Origin: UBA9339 sp964535195
GTDB taxonomy: Bacteria > Pseudomonadota > Gammaproteobacteria > UBA9339
DNA length: 64,000 nt
Reading direction: 5' to 3'
NCBI GenBank assembly: GCA_964535195.1
Contig: CAZHSI010000001.1
Span: 186,001-250,000 of the forward strand
Of this stretch, positions 16,172 to 25,404 are shown one piece after another. Below the pieces are notes generated by a model that made no database searches, was not told where the DNA came from, and saw nothing but the letters and a program-made list of their open reading frames with translations. Both the position numbers and the translations under genes were made by a program. Numbering within the stretch: position 1 is the first letter of the stretch; each line of letters starts with the position of its first letter.

Positions 16172-17146
16172 ATGACTAATAATGTAACTATTCGTCAGAT
16201 GTTAGAAGCTGGCGTCCACTTTGGCCATCAAGTACGTTTCTGGAACCCCAAGATGGCTCCATATATTTTTGGTATCAAAAGCAAAATCCATATTATAGAT
16301 CTAGAGAAAACTTTAGTGATGTATAAAAATGCGATTAACTATCTAAGTAGTGTTGCAGCAAAGAAAGGAAAGATTTTGTTTGTTGGTACTAAACACCAAG
16401 CACGAAGTTTAATTCGCGATGAAGCTAAGCGTTGTCGTATGCCATATGTCGATTTCCGCTGGCTAGGTGGTATGCTAACCAACTATAAAACCATTAGACA
16501 ATCACTAAAGCGTCTAAAAGAATTAGAGGATTTGCGAGATAGTCAAACTTTTGCTCGTCTTCCTAAAAAAGAAGCTCTTTCTATTATGCGTGAAATTACC
16601 AAGCTAGAAAAAAGTTTGGGTGGCGTGCGTGACATGGGTGGATTGCCAGACGCGATTTTTGTTATTGATGTTGGGCATGAAAAAATTGCCGTGAGTGAAG
16701 CTTCAAAGTTAAAAATACCGATTGTTGGTGTCGTCGATACTAACAATTCTCCTGAGGGTATCGACCATATAATTCCTGGTAACGATGACTCGATTCGTGC
16801 TATTGGGTTGTATTTACGGAGTATCGTAGACGCTATAATTGATGCTCGTGGTAGCATTGTTGATGAGGAAGTTATTGCTGAGAAAGAAGAGAAGGAAAAA
16901 AGGGGGGGTAAAAAATTACTACCACCCAAAAAGAAAGTCTTCAAAAGAAAAGCAGCTGTAGAGCATCGTGTAGAGCCTTCTGAAGAGGCGGGCGCTCTTG
17001 CGGCTAAAACAGACGAAGCATCAAGCGCTGATAAGCCACAACCTCATAAAAATAAGTCACACCCAGTTACCAAAGTTACTGTGACTAAAGTTAAAAAAGA
17101 AGTTACTGAGCCAACTATAGCAACTCAAGAAGCTGTTAAAGAGTAA
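16172..17146 (+). CDS. rpsB: 30S ribosomal protein S2 with long C-terminal extension
   Basis: Small-subunit protein S2. The core (1-235) is standard: TIRQMLEAGVHFGHQ, WNPKMAPYIFG, RWLGGMLTNYKTI, PDAIFVIDVGHE. The protein is 324 residues, about 80 more than E. coli S2, owing to a Lys/Glu/Ala-rich tail (from GGKKLLPPKKKVFKRK). The ATG at 16172 has GGAG 6 nt upstream and gives the usual MTNNVTIRQ start; an extension back to 16112 is not needed. tsf follows. Confidence 0.95.
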   Translation: MTNNVTIRQMLEAGVHFGHQVRFWNPKMAPYIFGIKSKIHIIDLEKTLVMYKNAINYLSSVAAKKGKILFVGTKHQARSLIRDEAKRCRMPYVDFRWLGGMLTNYKTIRQSLKRLKELEDLRDSQTFARLPKKEALSIMREITKLEKSLGGVRDMGGLPDAIFVIDVGHEKIAVSEASKLKIPIVGVVDTNNSPEGIDHIIPGNDDSIRAIGLYLRSIVDAIIDARGSIVDEEVIAEKEEKEKRGGKKLLPPKKKVFKRKAAVEHRVEPSEEAGALAAKTDEASSADKPQPHKNKSHPVTKVTVTKVKKEVTEPTIATQEAVKE

Positions 17147-17241
17147 AGGAAAGATAAATATAGGTACGTAGCAATACGACTGAGCTTGTTTAGAAAAGCA
17201 AGACAGGACAAGATTTATTTTTCCATAAATGAGGACCGTAA

Positions 17242-17280
17242 AAAATAGGGGCAAAAACTTTTAATTTTATTTTGCGAGGA
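17242..17280 (+). repeat. Palindromic-family repeat before tsf
   Basis: TAAAAAATAGGGGCA...TTTTAATTTTATTTTGCGAGG matches the right half of the frr-upstream palindrome (TAAAAAATAAGGGCA...TAAATTTATTTTACGAGG). A matching left arm is not clear. Its terminal GCGAGG is 5 nt before the tsf ATG and acts as, or overlaps, the ribosome binding site. Confidence 0.6.
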
Positions 17281-17284
17281 ATAA

Positions 17285-18178
17285 ATGATAACAGCATCGT
17301 TAGTTAAAGAACTGCGTGAACATACCGGCGCCGGCATGATGGAGTGTAAAAAAGCTTTAGAAGAAGCCAATGGCAATCTTGAGGCGGCGATTACCATTAT
17401 GCGTAAATCGGGTCAAGCTAAAGCAGCAAAAAAGGTTAATCGTATTGCTTCCGAAGGTGTAATTGCTGTTAAGATCAGTAGTGACAATAAAAATGCCGTG
17501 ATGGTTGAAATTAACTGCGAAACTGATTTTGTCTCGCGGGATAAGTCTTTTTTAGAGTTTACCGAGATGGTAGCCAATCAAGCATTGAAAGCCCAAGTTT
17601 CCGACCTTGAAGAGTTATTTGCTATAACTTTAGTAAATGGCAAAACTATTCAGGAAACACGTGAAGATTTGGTTGCTAAAATTGGTGAAAATATCAATAT
17701 CCGTAGAATAAAATTTATGAGTATTGACGGTGATGGCATGATTGGCAGCTATATTCATGGTAACGGCCGTATTGGTGTGATGGTTGGACTATCAGTGATC
17801 AATCCTGAGCTTGCCAAAGATCTTGCCATGCATGTGGCAGCATCTAAACCAACGGCGATCCTACCAGAAGATTTACCTCCAGCCTTAATTGCAGGCGAAA
17901 AAGAGATTTATGCTGCACAGTTACAAGCCCAAGACGTGAAAAAACCACCGGAAATTCTTGAAAAAATATTATCTGGTCGCGTCCAAAAATTTATCAGCGA
18001 AATCACTTTAATTAAACAAGCTTTTGTGAAAAACCCCGATATTACCGTGGAAACTTTATTACAGCAGGCAAAAGCAAAGATTTATAACTTTACCCGTTTT
18101 GAAGTAGGCGAGGGGATTGAAAAAAAAGAAACAGATTTCGCCGCTGAAGTGATGGCACAAGTTGAAGCTAAAAAATAG
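17285..18178 (+). CDS. tsf: Elongation factor Ts
   Basis: Guanine nucleotide exchange factor for EF-Tu. The N-terminal UBA-like module (LVKELREHTGAGMMECKKAL) is followed by the NCETDFVSRD core motif that inserts near the EF-Tu Mg site, two core subdomains, and the C-terminal module (about 270-297). Length 297 residues (E. coli 283). The rpsB-tsf spacer of 138 bp contains a dispersed repeat half. Confidence 0.96.
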   Translation: MITASLVKELREHTGAGMMECKKALEEANGNLEAAITIMRKSGQAKAAKKVNRIASEGVIAVKISSDNKNAVMVEINCETDFVSRDKSFLEFTEMVANQALKAQVSDLEELFAITLVNGKTIQETREDLVAKIGENINIRRIKFMSIDGDGMIGSYIHGNGRIGVMVGLSVINPELAKDLAMHVAASKPTAILPEDLPPALIAGEKEIYAAQLQAQDVKKPPEILEKILSGRVQKFISEITLIKQAFVKNPDITVETLLQQAKAKIYNFTRFEVGEGIEKKETDFAAEVMAQVEAKK

Positions 18179-18205
18179 TAATAGCGATTAGTAAATATTT
18201 TATCC

Positions 18206-18223
18206 CTTGCCGCACGTGGCAAG
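18206..18223 (+). other. Hairpin between tsf and pyrH
   Basis: CTTGCC - GCACGT - GGCAAG, a perfect 6-bp stem 28 bp after tsf. No T-run follows on the plus strand, so it may attenuate weakly or stabilise the tsf 3' end rather than terminate. The CTCGTAAAAACAAGATAA stretch after it recalls the palindromic-family left arm. Confidence 0.4.
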
Positions 18224-18265
18224 CGTATCGACGCCCGCAGGGTCTCGTAAAAACAAGATAAATAT

Positions 18266-18982
18266 ATGAACCATAAAAGCCCAAAAAGAATAATCCTGAA
18301 ACTAAGCGGCGAAGCTTTAATGGGCAAAAAAAAAGAAGCGGGCATAGACTCTAAGGTTATCGAAAAAATTGCTGGTGATATAAAAAATTTAGCTAAATCA
18401 CAAATACAAGTTGGCATTGTCGTTGGCGGCGGTAATTTTTTTCGTGGCGCGATGCTGAATGGTGATGGTATTTCGCGAACCACTGGCGACCATCTTGGGA
18501 TGATAGCTACAATACTAAATGCCATCGCAATACGCGACATCTTCAATAGCCACAACATTCCTACAAAAGCTATGTCAGCCCTACCCATAGAAGGGGTAAT
18601 TGAACACTATGATCACTTAAATGCGGACTCTTACCTTAATCAAGGTTTAGTGGTGGTTTTTGCCGGGGGGATTGGTAGCCCATTTGTCACTACTGATACT
18701 ACACTATGTACACGTGGTATTGAGCTTAAAGCTGATCTGCTTTTAAAAGCAACTAATGTCGACGGTGTTTATTCAAAAGATCCTAAGAAAAACCAGGATG
18801 CTAAATTATATAGTCACATTACTTATGATCAAGCTTTGGCAGAGAATTTAAGAGTAATGGACCTTGCTGCATTTTGTTTAGGGCGTGATCATAAAATGAA
18901 AATACAAGTGTTTAATATCAATAAAGAGGGAGCACTACTACGGATTATGCAAGGGCAAGAAGAGGGAACAGTAGTAGAATAA
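18266..18982 (+). CDS. pyrH: Uridylate kinase
   Basis: Hexameric amino-acid-kinase-fold UMP kinase forming UDP. Motifs are RIILKLSGEALMG, VVGGGNFFRG, GGIGSPFVTTDT (nucleotide/UMP binding), KATNVDGVYSKDP and MDLAAFCLGRDH. 238 residues. Usual position between tsf and frr. Confidence 0.96.
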   Translation: MNHKSPKRIILKLSGEALMGKKKEAGIDSKVIEKIAGDIKNLAKSQIQVGIVVGGGNFFRGAMLNGDGISRTTGDHLGMIATILNAIAIRDIFNSHNIPTKAMSALPIEGVIEHYDHLNADSYLNQGLVVVFAGGIGSPFVTTDTTLCTRGIELKADLLLKATNVDGVYSKDPKKNQDAKLYSHITYDQALAENLRVMDLAAFCLGRDHKMKIQVFNINKEGALLRIMQGQEEGTVVE

Positions 18983-19058
18983 GTTAATCAGCTTTATGAG
19001 AAATATTATATTGATCATAAATTGTTTTTTAGAGTAGATTTGCTAGTGGAGCTATACT

Positions 19059-19151
19059 CCTCGTAAAATAAATTTAGGCTAGATGCCCTTGTTTTTTACG
19101 GCTGGAGTTTAAAAAATAAGGGCAATGAAGCATTAAATTTATTTTACGAGG
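19059..19151 (+). repeat. 93-bp palindromic element with perfect 18-bp arms before frr
   Basis: Left arm CCTCGTAAAATAAATTTA (19059-19076) is the exact reverse complement of the right arm TAAATTTATTTTACGAGG (19134-19151). Inside, TGCCCTTGTTTTTTA and TAAAAAATAAGGGCA pair again with one mismatch, so nearly the whole element can fold into one hairpin. The right arm's GAGG and the next GGG form the frr ribosome binding site. Partial relatives lie before infC, rlmB and tsf, and a left-arm trace (GCTATACTCC...) lies before infA. Confidence 0.85.
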
Positions 19152-19160
19152 GGGATATAT

Positions 19161-19718
19161 ATGTTAAATAATGTAACCAAAGACTTAGAAACCAATATGC
19201 AAAAAGCTTTAGAAGCTTTCAAAATAGAGTTAGGTAAGTTACGTACTGGCAGAGCTAACACTAGCTTGGTTGAGGGAATAAAAGTGGATTATTATGGCAA
19301 CGAAACACTTTTAAAAAATGTTGCGAACATTACGGTAAGCGATGCACGTACTATTGTTATTACCCCTTGGGAAAAAACCCTGGTTAAGTCAATCGAAAAA
19401 GCAATCACCAGCGCTAACCTTGGGTTAAATCCAGTCAGCGACGCAAATTTAGTAAGAATTCCTATCCCACCACTAACTGAAGAACGTCGCAAAGAGATGG
19501 CAAAAGTGGTGAAGAATATTGCTGAAACTTCACGAGTTGCCATAAGAAATATTCGTCGAGAGGCTATGGATAAACTCAAAGATCTTTTGAAGAATAAAGA
19601 GATCGATGAAGATATGGATCATCGTACCCAAGATACTGTACAAAAAATCACTGATAAATTCATTGCTGAAATTGATAAATTAGTGGTGGCTAAAGAAAAA
19701 GATTTAATGACGGTCTGA
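19161..19718 (+). CDS. frr: Ribosome recycling factor
   Basis: Splits post-termination ribosomes with EF-G. 185 residues, the standard length. Conserved parts are LGKLRTGRANTSLVEGIKV, PLTEERRKEMAKVVK and RNIRREAMDKLK. The ribosome binding site (GAGGGGG) is formed by the end of the palindromic element. uppS starts 3 nt after its stop; dxr, which separates them in E. coli, is absent. Confidence 0.97.
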   Translation: MLNNVTKDLETNMQKALEAFKIELGKLRTGRANTSLVEGIKVDYYGNETLLKNVANITVSDARTIVITPWEKTLVKSIEKAITSANLGLNPVSDANLVRIPIPPLTEERRKEMAKVVKNIAETSRVAIRNIRREAMDKLKDLLKNKEIDEDMDHRTQDTVQKITDKFIAEIDKLVVAKEKDLMTV

Positions 19719-19721
19719 AAT

Positions 19722-20420
19722 ATGCTTTTGCGTCATGTTGCAATCATTATGGACGGCAATGGCAGGTGGGCAGAAAAGCGAGGTTTGCCGAGAATTGCTG
19801 GACATAAAGTTGGGGCAGAAAGTGTTCGTGATGCGATTAAATTTTGTATTAAACAGGGAATAGAAGTACTTACCTTATTTGCGTTTAGCACGGAGAATTG
19901 GGAAAGACCCCAAGAAGAGGTAAGTTTTCTCATGGGGCAACTATTTGTCCAGGCTCTAGAAAATGAGGTTGCTGAATTACATAAACATGGGGTGCAATTT
20001 CGCGTAATTGGTGAAGTTGAAAAGCTAGATAAGAAATTGCAACAAAAAATTAGTGATGCTGAAAGATTAACCGCTAATAATACTGGTTTAAAACTGGTAA
20101 TTGCTTTAAGTTATAGCGGCAAATGGGATATTACAGAAGCAGTACGTACACTATGTCATGAGGTAGCTGTAGGAAAGATTAAAGCGAGTGACATTACTAT
20201 AGAAATGGTTAACCAAAAGATCGCTTTACACGATTTACCAGAACCAGATTTATTGATACGTACGAGTGGCGAACAGCGCCTTAGTAATTTTATGTTGTGG
20301 CAATTAGCATATACTGAATTATATTTTACTGATGTTTTATGGCCAGATTTTCGGGAAGAAGCATTTACAGATGCTTTAAATGCGTACAAAAATAGAAATA
20401 GACGATTTGGGAAATGTTAA
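19722..20420 (+). CDS. uppS: Undecaprenyl diphosphate synthase (cis-prenyltransferase)
   Basis: Makes undecaprenyl diphosphate, the lipid carrier for peptidoglycan and O-antigen. Motifs are HVAIIMDGNGRWAEKRGLPR (catalytic Asp and P-loop), LTLFAFSTENWERP and DLLIRTSGEQRLSNFMLWQ followed by Y-E-LYFT. 232 residues. It overlaps cdsA by 7 nt. Confidence 0.96.
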   Translation: MLLRHVAIIMDGNGRWAEKRGLPRIAGHKVGAESVRDAIKFCIKQGIEVLTLFAFSTENWERPQEEVSFLMGQLFVQALENEVAELHKHGVQFRVIGEVEKLDKKLQQKISDAERLTANNTGLKLVIALSYSGKWDITEAVRTLCHEVAVGKIKASDITIEMVNQKIALHDLPEPDLLIRTSGEQRLSNFMLWQLAYTELYFTDVLWPDFREEAFTDALNAYKNRNRRFGKC

Positions 20421-21280
20421 AGAAACGAATCATTACAGCCGCAATCTTAATACCTCTAGTCATTTTTGGTTTGCTTTATTTGCCACCAATGGTTATCAGC
20501 ATAATAGTAGCATTTTTTATGTTATTAGCTGCAGGAGAGTTTTTTAATTTATTTGGTTGGAAAGCCTACGATTATCGATATGTGATTTTTGCGATAACAT
20601 TAATTTTGTTAACAATTTTTATCGAATATGTCCGTCTTGTAACTCCGCCATCTGTTTTTTATTCTTTTTGTGGTGGTGGATTATTAATTTTAGCTATTAT
20701 CGGTGCTTTATGGTGGTTGGTTGCCCCGTGTTTTCTATACCGCTACGAAAAATATGGTCGTATATTTTCTATAAATCCTGTATTACTTGCCATGCTAACC
20801 TTAGCTCCATGTTGGGCTAGCCTACTACTGCTCAATACTAAACCCAATATGGTCCTTTGTTATTTATTAAGTATGATCTGGGCAGCAGATATCGGCGCAT
20901 ATTTTTCTGGTAAGTTTTTTGGTAAGCATCTATTAGTACCAAATATCAGTCCTAAAAAAACCGTAGAAGGAGTAATTGGTGGAACTATCGCCGTTTGGTT
21001 GGTTACGATAGTCTTTTTATTATCTTATACCAACAGAGCAGCTTTGGAATTTAATGTTATAGCTTTTCATTTAATATTATCTACAATTGTCAGTTTATGG
21101 GCGGTCATAGGAGATTTATTTGAAAGTATGTTAAAACGACAGGCGGGGATTAAAGATAGTGGCCGGCTTCTTCCTGGGCATGGTGGCGTTTACGATAGAA
21201 TTGATAGTTTAATTGCAGCAGCACCGATTTTCGTTGTAGGATGTTTACTATTTACACTTACAGATTTATTACATACTTAA
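20414..21280 (+). CDS. cdsA: Phosphatidate cytidylyltransferase
   Basis: Integral inner-membrane enzyme forming CDP-diacylglycerol from CTP and phosphatidate. Several transmembrane helices lie in 288 residues. The C-terminal family signature is intact: KDSGRLLPGHGGVYDRIDS. Also ISPKKTVEGVIGG. It is followed directly by bamA; rseP, often between the two, is missing. Confidence 0.95.
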   Translation: MLKKRIITAAILIPLVIFGLLYLPPMVISIIVAFFMLLAAGEFFNLFGWKAYDYRYVIFAITLILLTIFIEYVRLVTPPSVFYSFCGGGLLILAIIGALWWLVAPCFLYRYEKYGRIFSINPVLLAMLTLAPCWASLLLLNTKPNMVLCYLLSMIWAADIGAYFSGKFFGKHLLVPNISPKKTVEGVIGGTIAVWLVTIVFLLSYTNRAALEFNVIAFHLILSTIVSLWAVIGDLFESMLKRQAGIKDSGRLLPGHGGVYDRIDSLIAAAPIFVVGCLLFTLTDLLHT

Positions 21281-21296
21281 TTATGCTAGGTGAATT

Positions 21297-23600
21297 ATGT
21301 CAATTTTGAAAAAAATATTATGGGTAGGATTAATCGTTTCATTTTGTACTTTGGCTAATGCCGAAACGTTTGTTATCAAAAAAATTCGTGTCCACGGTTT
21401 GCAGCGTATTAGTTATGCAACAGTGCTAAGTTATTTAGCAGATATTCAAATTAAGGAAGGCGAGCAGATCGATACAGATACCACCTCAGATATTATTCGG
21501 GCCTTATATAAAACTAATTTTTTTAGTGAAGTAACTCTAAAACGCCAAGATGATGATTTAATTATCACAGTAGTTGAGCGTTCAATTATTGGTTCGCTTA
21601 GCATTACGGGTAATAGTAAACTGACAAAAAAACAACTGACTGAAGCTTTAAAACAGATAGGTATTTCTGAAGGGCAAGCTCTAGATCCGGTGGTTTTAAA
21701 CTCAACTAAGCATGCAATTATTCAAGAATATTATAATAAGGGTTTATATAGTGTTAAAGTTAACATTGACATCAAACCTGAGTCCCGCAACCGAGCAGCT
21801 CTCAGCATTAAAATTCATGAGGGGCCAACAGCAAAGATTAAATCGATTAGAATTATTGGTAATAAAGTTTTTAAGGAAAAAGTACTATTAAATGAATTTT
21901 CTTTAACTACGACTAAGCTGTGGAGCTTTTTTACTGACTCTGATAAATATTCGCAAGAAAAATTATATGCTGACCTAGAAAAGCTACGTTCTTACTATAT
22001 GGATCGCGGTTATGTGCGGGTCAAGATTGACACCCCCCCAAAGGTATCAATCACTCCAGATCGTAAGAGTATCTACATTGTAATTAATATCACTGAGGGG
22101 GAGGTATATAAACTAGGGGGATTTGAGCTTGGTGGAGATTTATTAGGTAAACGCGCTGAGATTGCAAAATTAATAAAGCTAAAATTTGGTAAGATTTTTT
22201 CTCGTAAAGAGGTTGTTGATGCCCAATCCGCAATTAAACTATTTTTAGGCGACTATGGTTATGGCTTAGCAGACATTCAGGACGAATCTTATATTAGTGA
22301 AAAAGATCACCGGGTATATGTCAAACTTGTAGTTGTCCCCGGCCATCGAGTCTACGTAAGAAAGATCAACTTCAGCGGTAACCATAAAACTAATGATGAA
22401 GTCTTACGTCGAGAAATGCGGCTACAGGAAGGAAGTTTATTTTCCCTTTCTAAAATTAATGAGTCTGCCAGAAGACTTGCAAATCTGGGATATTTACAAG
22501 ATATCGATTACGAACCTATTCAAGTACCAGAGAGTAACAATCAAGTAGATTTACTTTATAAACTTAAAGAGACTTCAGCGATTAATTTTCAGCTGCAAGG
22601 CGGTTATTCTGATAAAGAGGGTTTCCTTTATGGTGCTAGTATTAGTGATCAAAACCTTTTCGGTACTGGAAAAACGGCATCGATTGGGTTAGATAATACT
22701 AAAGTAACTCAATATTACCATATTGGCTATCGCGACCCATACTTTACGCTTAACAAGGTTGGTTTCTCTTTAGGCGCCCATATTAGAAAGACTAATCCTA
22801 ATAAAATCAGTGGGGAGATTAGTTCATATAGATATAGTACTTACGGTATCGATGCCCATTTTGATATACCGCTTTCTGACTATAGTTCCTACGGTTTGGG
22901 GGTGGGGATTGAACATTTTACAGTTCATCGTGCTACTATCAATGCCAATGACAAAATTGATGGTTTTTTAAATGCCCATGGTACGGTCTTTAATCAAGCT
23001 AATTTGACAGCCGATTGGTCTTATAGCAACTTTGATCGCTTTCCATTTCCGACTAAAGGTTTTGGACACTCTATAAGTGGGGAGCTTTCTGGCCCACTCA
23101 ATAGTCATAGCTTAGAATATTATACGACTGAGTATAAAGCTAGATTGTATTATCCTTTAATTAAGGACTTTATATTTAGTGCCAACTTAGATTTAAACTA
23201 CGGTGATGGTTTTGGCAAAACTAAAAAGCTTTTCTTTTTGAAAAACTATTTTGCTGGGGGTATTGGATCAGTCCGTGGATTTGAAGCTGATACGATCGTC
23301 AATGAAGCCGCTGACAAAGACAAAGTTGTTGGGGGGAATATCTTAACTCTAGCTAGTGCTAGCATTATTATTCCTAACCCTATTCAAAATGTGATACGCC
23401 CTAGAGTTTTTATTGATGTTGGTAGCGTATATGATAATTATTTTAAATTTAGCGATTTACGTTCTTCTTATGGAGTTCAGCTTGAGTGGCGTACACCAGT
23501 TAGCGCTGCTCCACTAGTGTTTAGTTTTGCAAGACCCTTACACAAAAAACACTGGGATAATACTACTTTATTTAACTTCAGCATTGGTGGGAGTATTTAA
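21297..23600 (+). CDS. bamA: Outer-membrane protein assembly factor BamA
   Basis: Core of the beta-barrel assembly machinery. A signal peptide (about 1-22, cut near LANAE) is followed by five POTRA domains (about 23-420) and a 16-strand barrel (about 425-767). The lid-lock motif VRGF is present (GSVRGFEADT). The protein ends FNFSIGGSI, with Ile rather than the commoner Phe/Trp at the last position. 767 residues, close to the family norm. Expected to insert the inverse-autotransporter barrels also encoded here. Confidence 0.96.
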   Translation: MSILKKILWVGLIVSFCTLANAETFVIKKIRVHGLQRISYATVLSYLADIQIKEGEQIDTDTTSDIIRALYKTNFFSEVTLKRQDDDLIITVVERSIIGSLSITGNSKLTKKQLTEALKQIGISEGQALDPVVLNSTKHAIIQEYYNKGLYSVKVNIDIKPESRNRAALSIKIHEGPTAKIKSIRIIGNKVFKEKVLLNEFSLTTTKLWSFFTDSDKYSQEKLYADLEKLRSYYMDRGYVRVKIDTPPKVSITPDRKSIYIVINITEGEVYKLGGFELGGDLLGKRAEIAKLIKLKFGKIFSRKEVVDAQSAIKLFLGDYGYGLADIQDESYISEKDHRVYVKLVVVPGHRVYVRKINFSGNHKTNDEVLRREMRLQEGSLFSLSKINESARRLANLGYLQDIDYEPIQVPESNNQVDLLYKLKETSAINFQLQGGYSDKEGFLYGASISDQNLFGTGKTASIGLDNTKVTQYYHIGYRDPYFTLNKVGFSLGAHIRKTNPNKISGEISSYRYSTYGIDAHFDIPLSDYSSYGLGVGIEHFTVHRATINANDKIDGFLNAHGTVFNQANLTADWSYSNFDRFPFPTKGFGHSISGELSGPLNSHSLEYYTTEYKARLYYPLIKDFIFSANLDLNYGDGFGKTKKLFFLKNYFAGGIGSVRGFEADTIVNEAADKDKVVGGNILTLASASIIIPNPIQNVIRPRVFIDVGSVYDNYFKFSDLRSSYGVQLEWRTPVSAAPLVFSFARPLHKKHWDNTTLFNFSIGGSI

Positions 23601-23628
23601 TATCTAAGGATATTGGAGGGAGGGGATA

Positions 23629-24186
23629 ATGCGTAATATAATTCTATTAGTGATTGGCTGCTTATTTATAAATTCCAGTTTGGTTTTGGCTGCTAATCAC
23701 ACAACAACTACGATAATCGCTCCCACCGCAACCCTGAAAGTTGGAGTTTTGGATATTGATCAGTTAATGGCTAGAACCAAGTCTACTGATCGCGCCATGA
23801 AAAAAATACTTAAGAAATATGAGCTGGAAGGCAAAGCCTTAAAAAAAGAAGAGCAAGTTTTGCTGCAAAATATAAAAAAATACAATGCAATCAGTGACAA
23901 CTTAAAACCAGATGAAATCAAGCAATGGCAACATAAAATTAATGCAGCCCAAGAACAGCTATTACAAAAACAGTCGATACTGCAAGAAAAAATTATGGCG
24001 GCAGAGGAGCTAGAAACTCAAAAAATTATTTCGCGCTACTTTACTTTGGTAACCAAGGAAGCTGAAAAAAATAATCTTAGTTTGGTCTTTTTTAAAGATA
24101 TTACTGTCTATAGTCTTCCTGGAGCTAATGTGCTAGATATTACTAATAAGATTATTAAGATGTCTTTGGGGAAGAGAAACAAATAG
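23629..24186 (+). CDS. skp: OmpH/Skp-family periplasmic chaperone
   Basis: Periplasmic holdase for unfolded outer-membrane proteins. A signal peptide (1-22, SSLVLAA) precedes a short Thr-rich segment, then the family start KVGVLDIDQLMARTKS, a long charged coiled coil (about 60-140) and the closing DITNKIIK. GGAGGGAGGGG before the ATG is a strong ribosome binding site. Its position between bamA and lpxD supports the call. 185 residues. Confidence 0.9.
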   Translation: MRNIILLVIGCLFINSSLVLAANHTTTTIIAPTATLKVGVLDIDQLMARTKSTDRAMKKILKKYELEGKALKKEEQVLLQNIKKYNAISDNLKPDEIKQWQHKINAAQEQLLQKQSILQEKIMAAEELETQKIISRYFTLVTKEAEKNNLSLVFFKDITVYSLPGANVLDITNKIIKMSLGKRNK

Positions 24187-24228
24187 TATATCTTAGGAGG
24201 AGGGGGTGCAGGAGATACCCGAGTAAAG

Positions 24229-24372
24229 CTCAATTTAAATTTATTTCACGCGGTTTTTCGCGTGACAAAGCAATGGGGAATTGTTAAGGGGGAGAGGTAA
24301 ATCTGATCCCGCTTGAGCGAGCCACGTGGTTCATACCACTTGGTAAGTATAAATTTGATTTTACGAATGGTA
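24229..24372 (+). repeat. Dispersed ~140-bp repeat (family A) before lpxD
   Basis: Begins AATTTAAATTTATTTCACGC, then GCGTGACAAAGCAATGGGG, and ends CATACCACTTGGTAAGT followed by ATAAATTTGATTTTACGA. The same order of blocks occurs at about 28916-29048 and, inside the giant gene, at about 51071-51196. The ends are A/T-rich inverted sequences and the interior has small hairpins (CGCGGTTTTTCGCG). It fills the skp-lpxD gap and ends just before the lpxD start. Confidence 0.7.
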
Positions 24373-24375
24373 TAT

Positions 24376-25404
24376 ATGAATAAAAAAGCATACTCACTAA
24401 AAGAATTAGCAACATTTTTAGTTGCTGAATTTAGGGGCGATCCGGATTGTATTATTACTGGTATTGGCTCTTTAGAAAATGCGACACCACACCAAATAAG
24501 TTTTTTAAATAATTCTTCTTACCAGAAGTATCTAACCACTACCAAAGCCGCCGTAGTTATTGTTAAAGCTCAAGATATCACTACTCTTCTTGCCGGTAAT
24601 TTTATTATTGTTAACGATCCCTATTTAGCTTATGCAAAAATATCAGCCCTTTTTGACGACACGCCCCAAGTATCTCCAGGCATTCATCGAACTGCCCTGA
24701 TTGGAGAAGGATGTAACATTGATGATTCAGCTAGTATTGGCCCATATTGTGTAATTGGCAGAAAGGTAACAATAGGTAAGCATGTAAAAATTGAAGCTGG
24801 TTGTAATATAGGTGATGAGGTTGAGATTGGCGAAAATACTCGGTTATGCGCCAGAGTTACTTTGTATCATAAAGTAAGATTAGGTAAACGAGTGTTGTTG
24901 CATAGCGGTAGTGTTATTGGTTCGGACGGTTTTGGCAATGCGAATGAACGGGGAATATGGCACAAAATCTATCAATTAGGTCGAGTAATCATTGGTAATG
25001 ATGTTGAAATCGGTGCTAATACTAGTATTGATAGAGGAGCAATTGATGATACTATTATTGAGGATGGTGTTAAAATTGATAATCAAGTACAGATCGGTCA
25101 TAACGTATATATAGGTGCCCATACCGCTATTGCTGGTTGTGTTGGGATAGCTGGAAGCACCAAAATAGGGCGTCATTGTATGATCGGCGGTGGTGTTGGT
25201 ATTAGCGGCCATATCGAAATTGCTGATAGAGTAATTATTACTGGTATGACTAGTGTAGGCAAGTCTATTACCACTCCCGGAGGGATTTATGCTTCGGCAA
25301 TTACCGCAGTGCCCCATCGAGCCTGGTGGCGAATTTTGGCACGAATTATGTCTCTTGAAAAATTAACGAATCGAATTAAAGCCTTGGAGAAAAAACTAAT
25401 ATGA
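24376..25404 (+). CDS. lpxD: UDP-3-O-(3-hydroxyacyl)glucosamine N-acyltransferase
   Basis: Third step of lipid A synthesis. An N-terminal uridine-binding domain (1-100) precedes a left-handed beta-helix of hexapeptide repeats (about 105-310; catalytic His in DNQVQIGHNVYIG) and a C-terminal helix. 342 residues. I take the ATG at 24376 (MNKKAYSLKELATFL) because the 21 codons upstream lie in repeat DNA. It overlaps fabZ by 4 nt. Confidence 0.95.
   Translation: MNKKAYSLKELATFLVAEFRGDPDCIITGIGSLENATPHQISFLNNSSYQKYLTTTKAAVVIVKAQDITTLLAGNFIIVNDPYLAYAKISALFDDTPQVSPGIHRTALIGEGCNIDDSASIGPYCVIGRKVTIGKHVKIEAGCNIGDEVEIGENTRLCARVTLYHKVRLGKRVLLHSGSVIGSDGFGNANERGIWHKIYQLGRVIIGNDVEIGANTSIDRGAIDDTIIEDGVKIDNQVQIGHNVYIGAHTAIAGCVGIAGSTKIGRHCMIGGGVGISGHIEIADRVIITGMTSVGKSITTPGGIYASAITAVPHRAWWRILARIMSLEKLTNRIKALEKKLI

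Noticed and set aside
19059..19151. Rho-independent terminator of pyrH
   Set aside because: The hairpin is far too long, AT-rich and not followed by a T-run; relatives of it occur before other genes.
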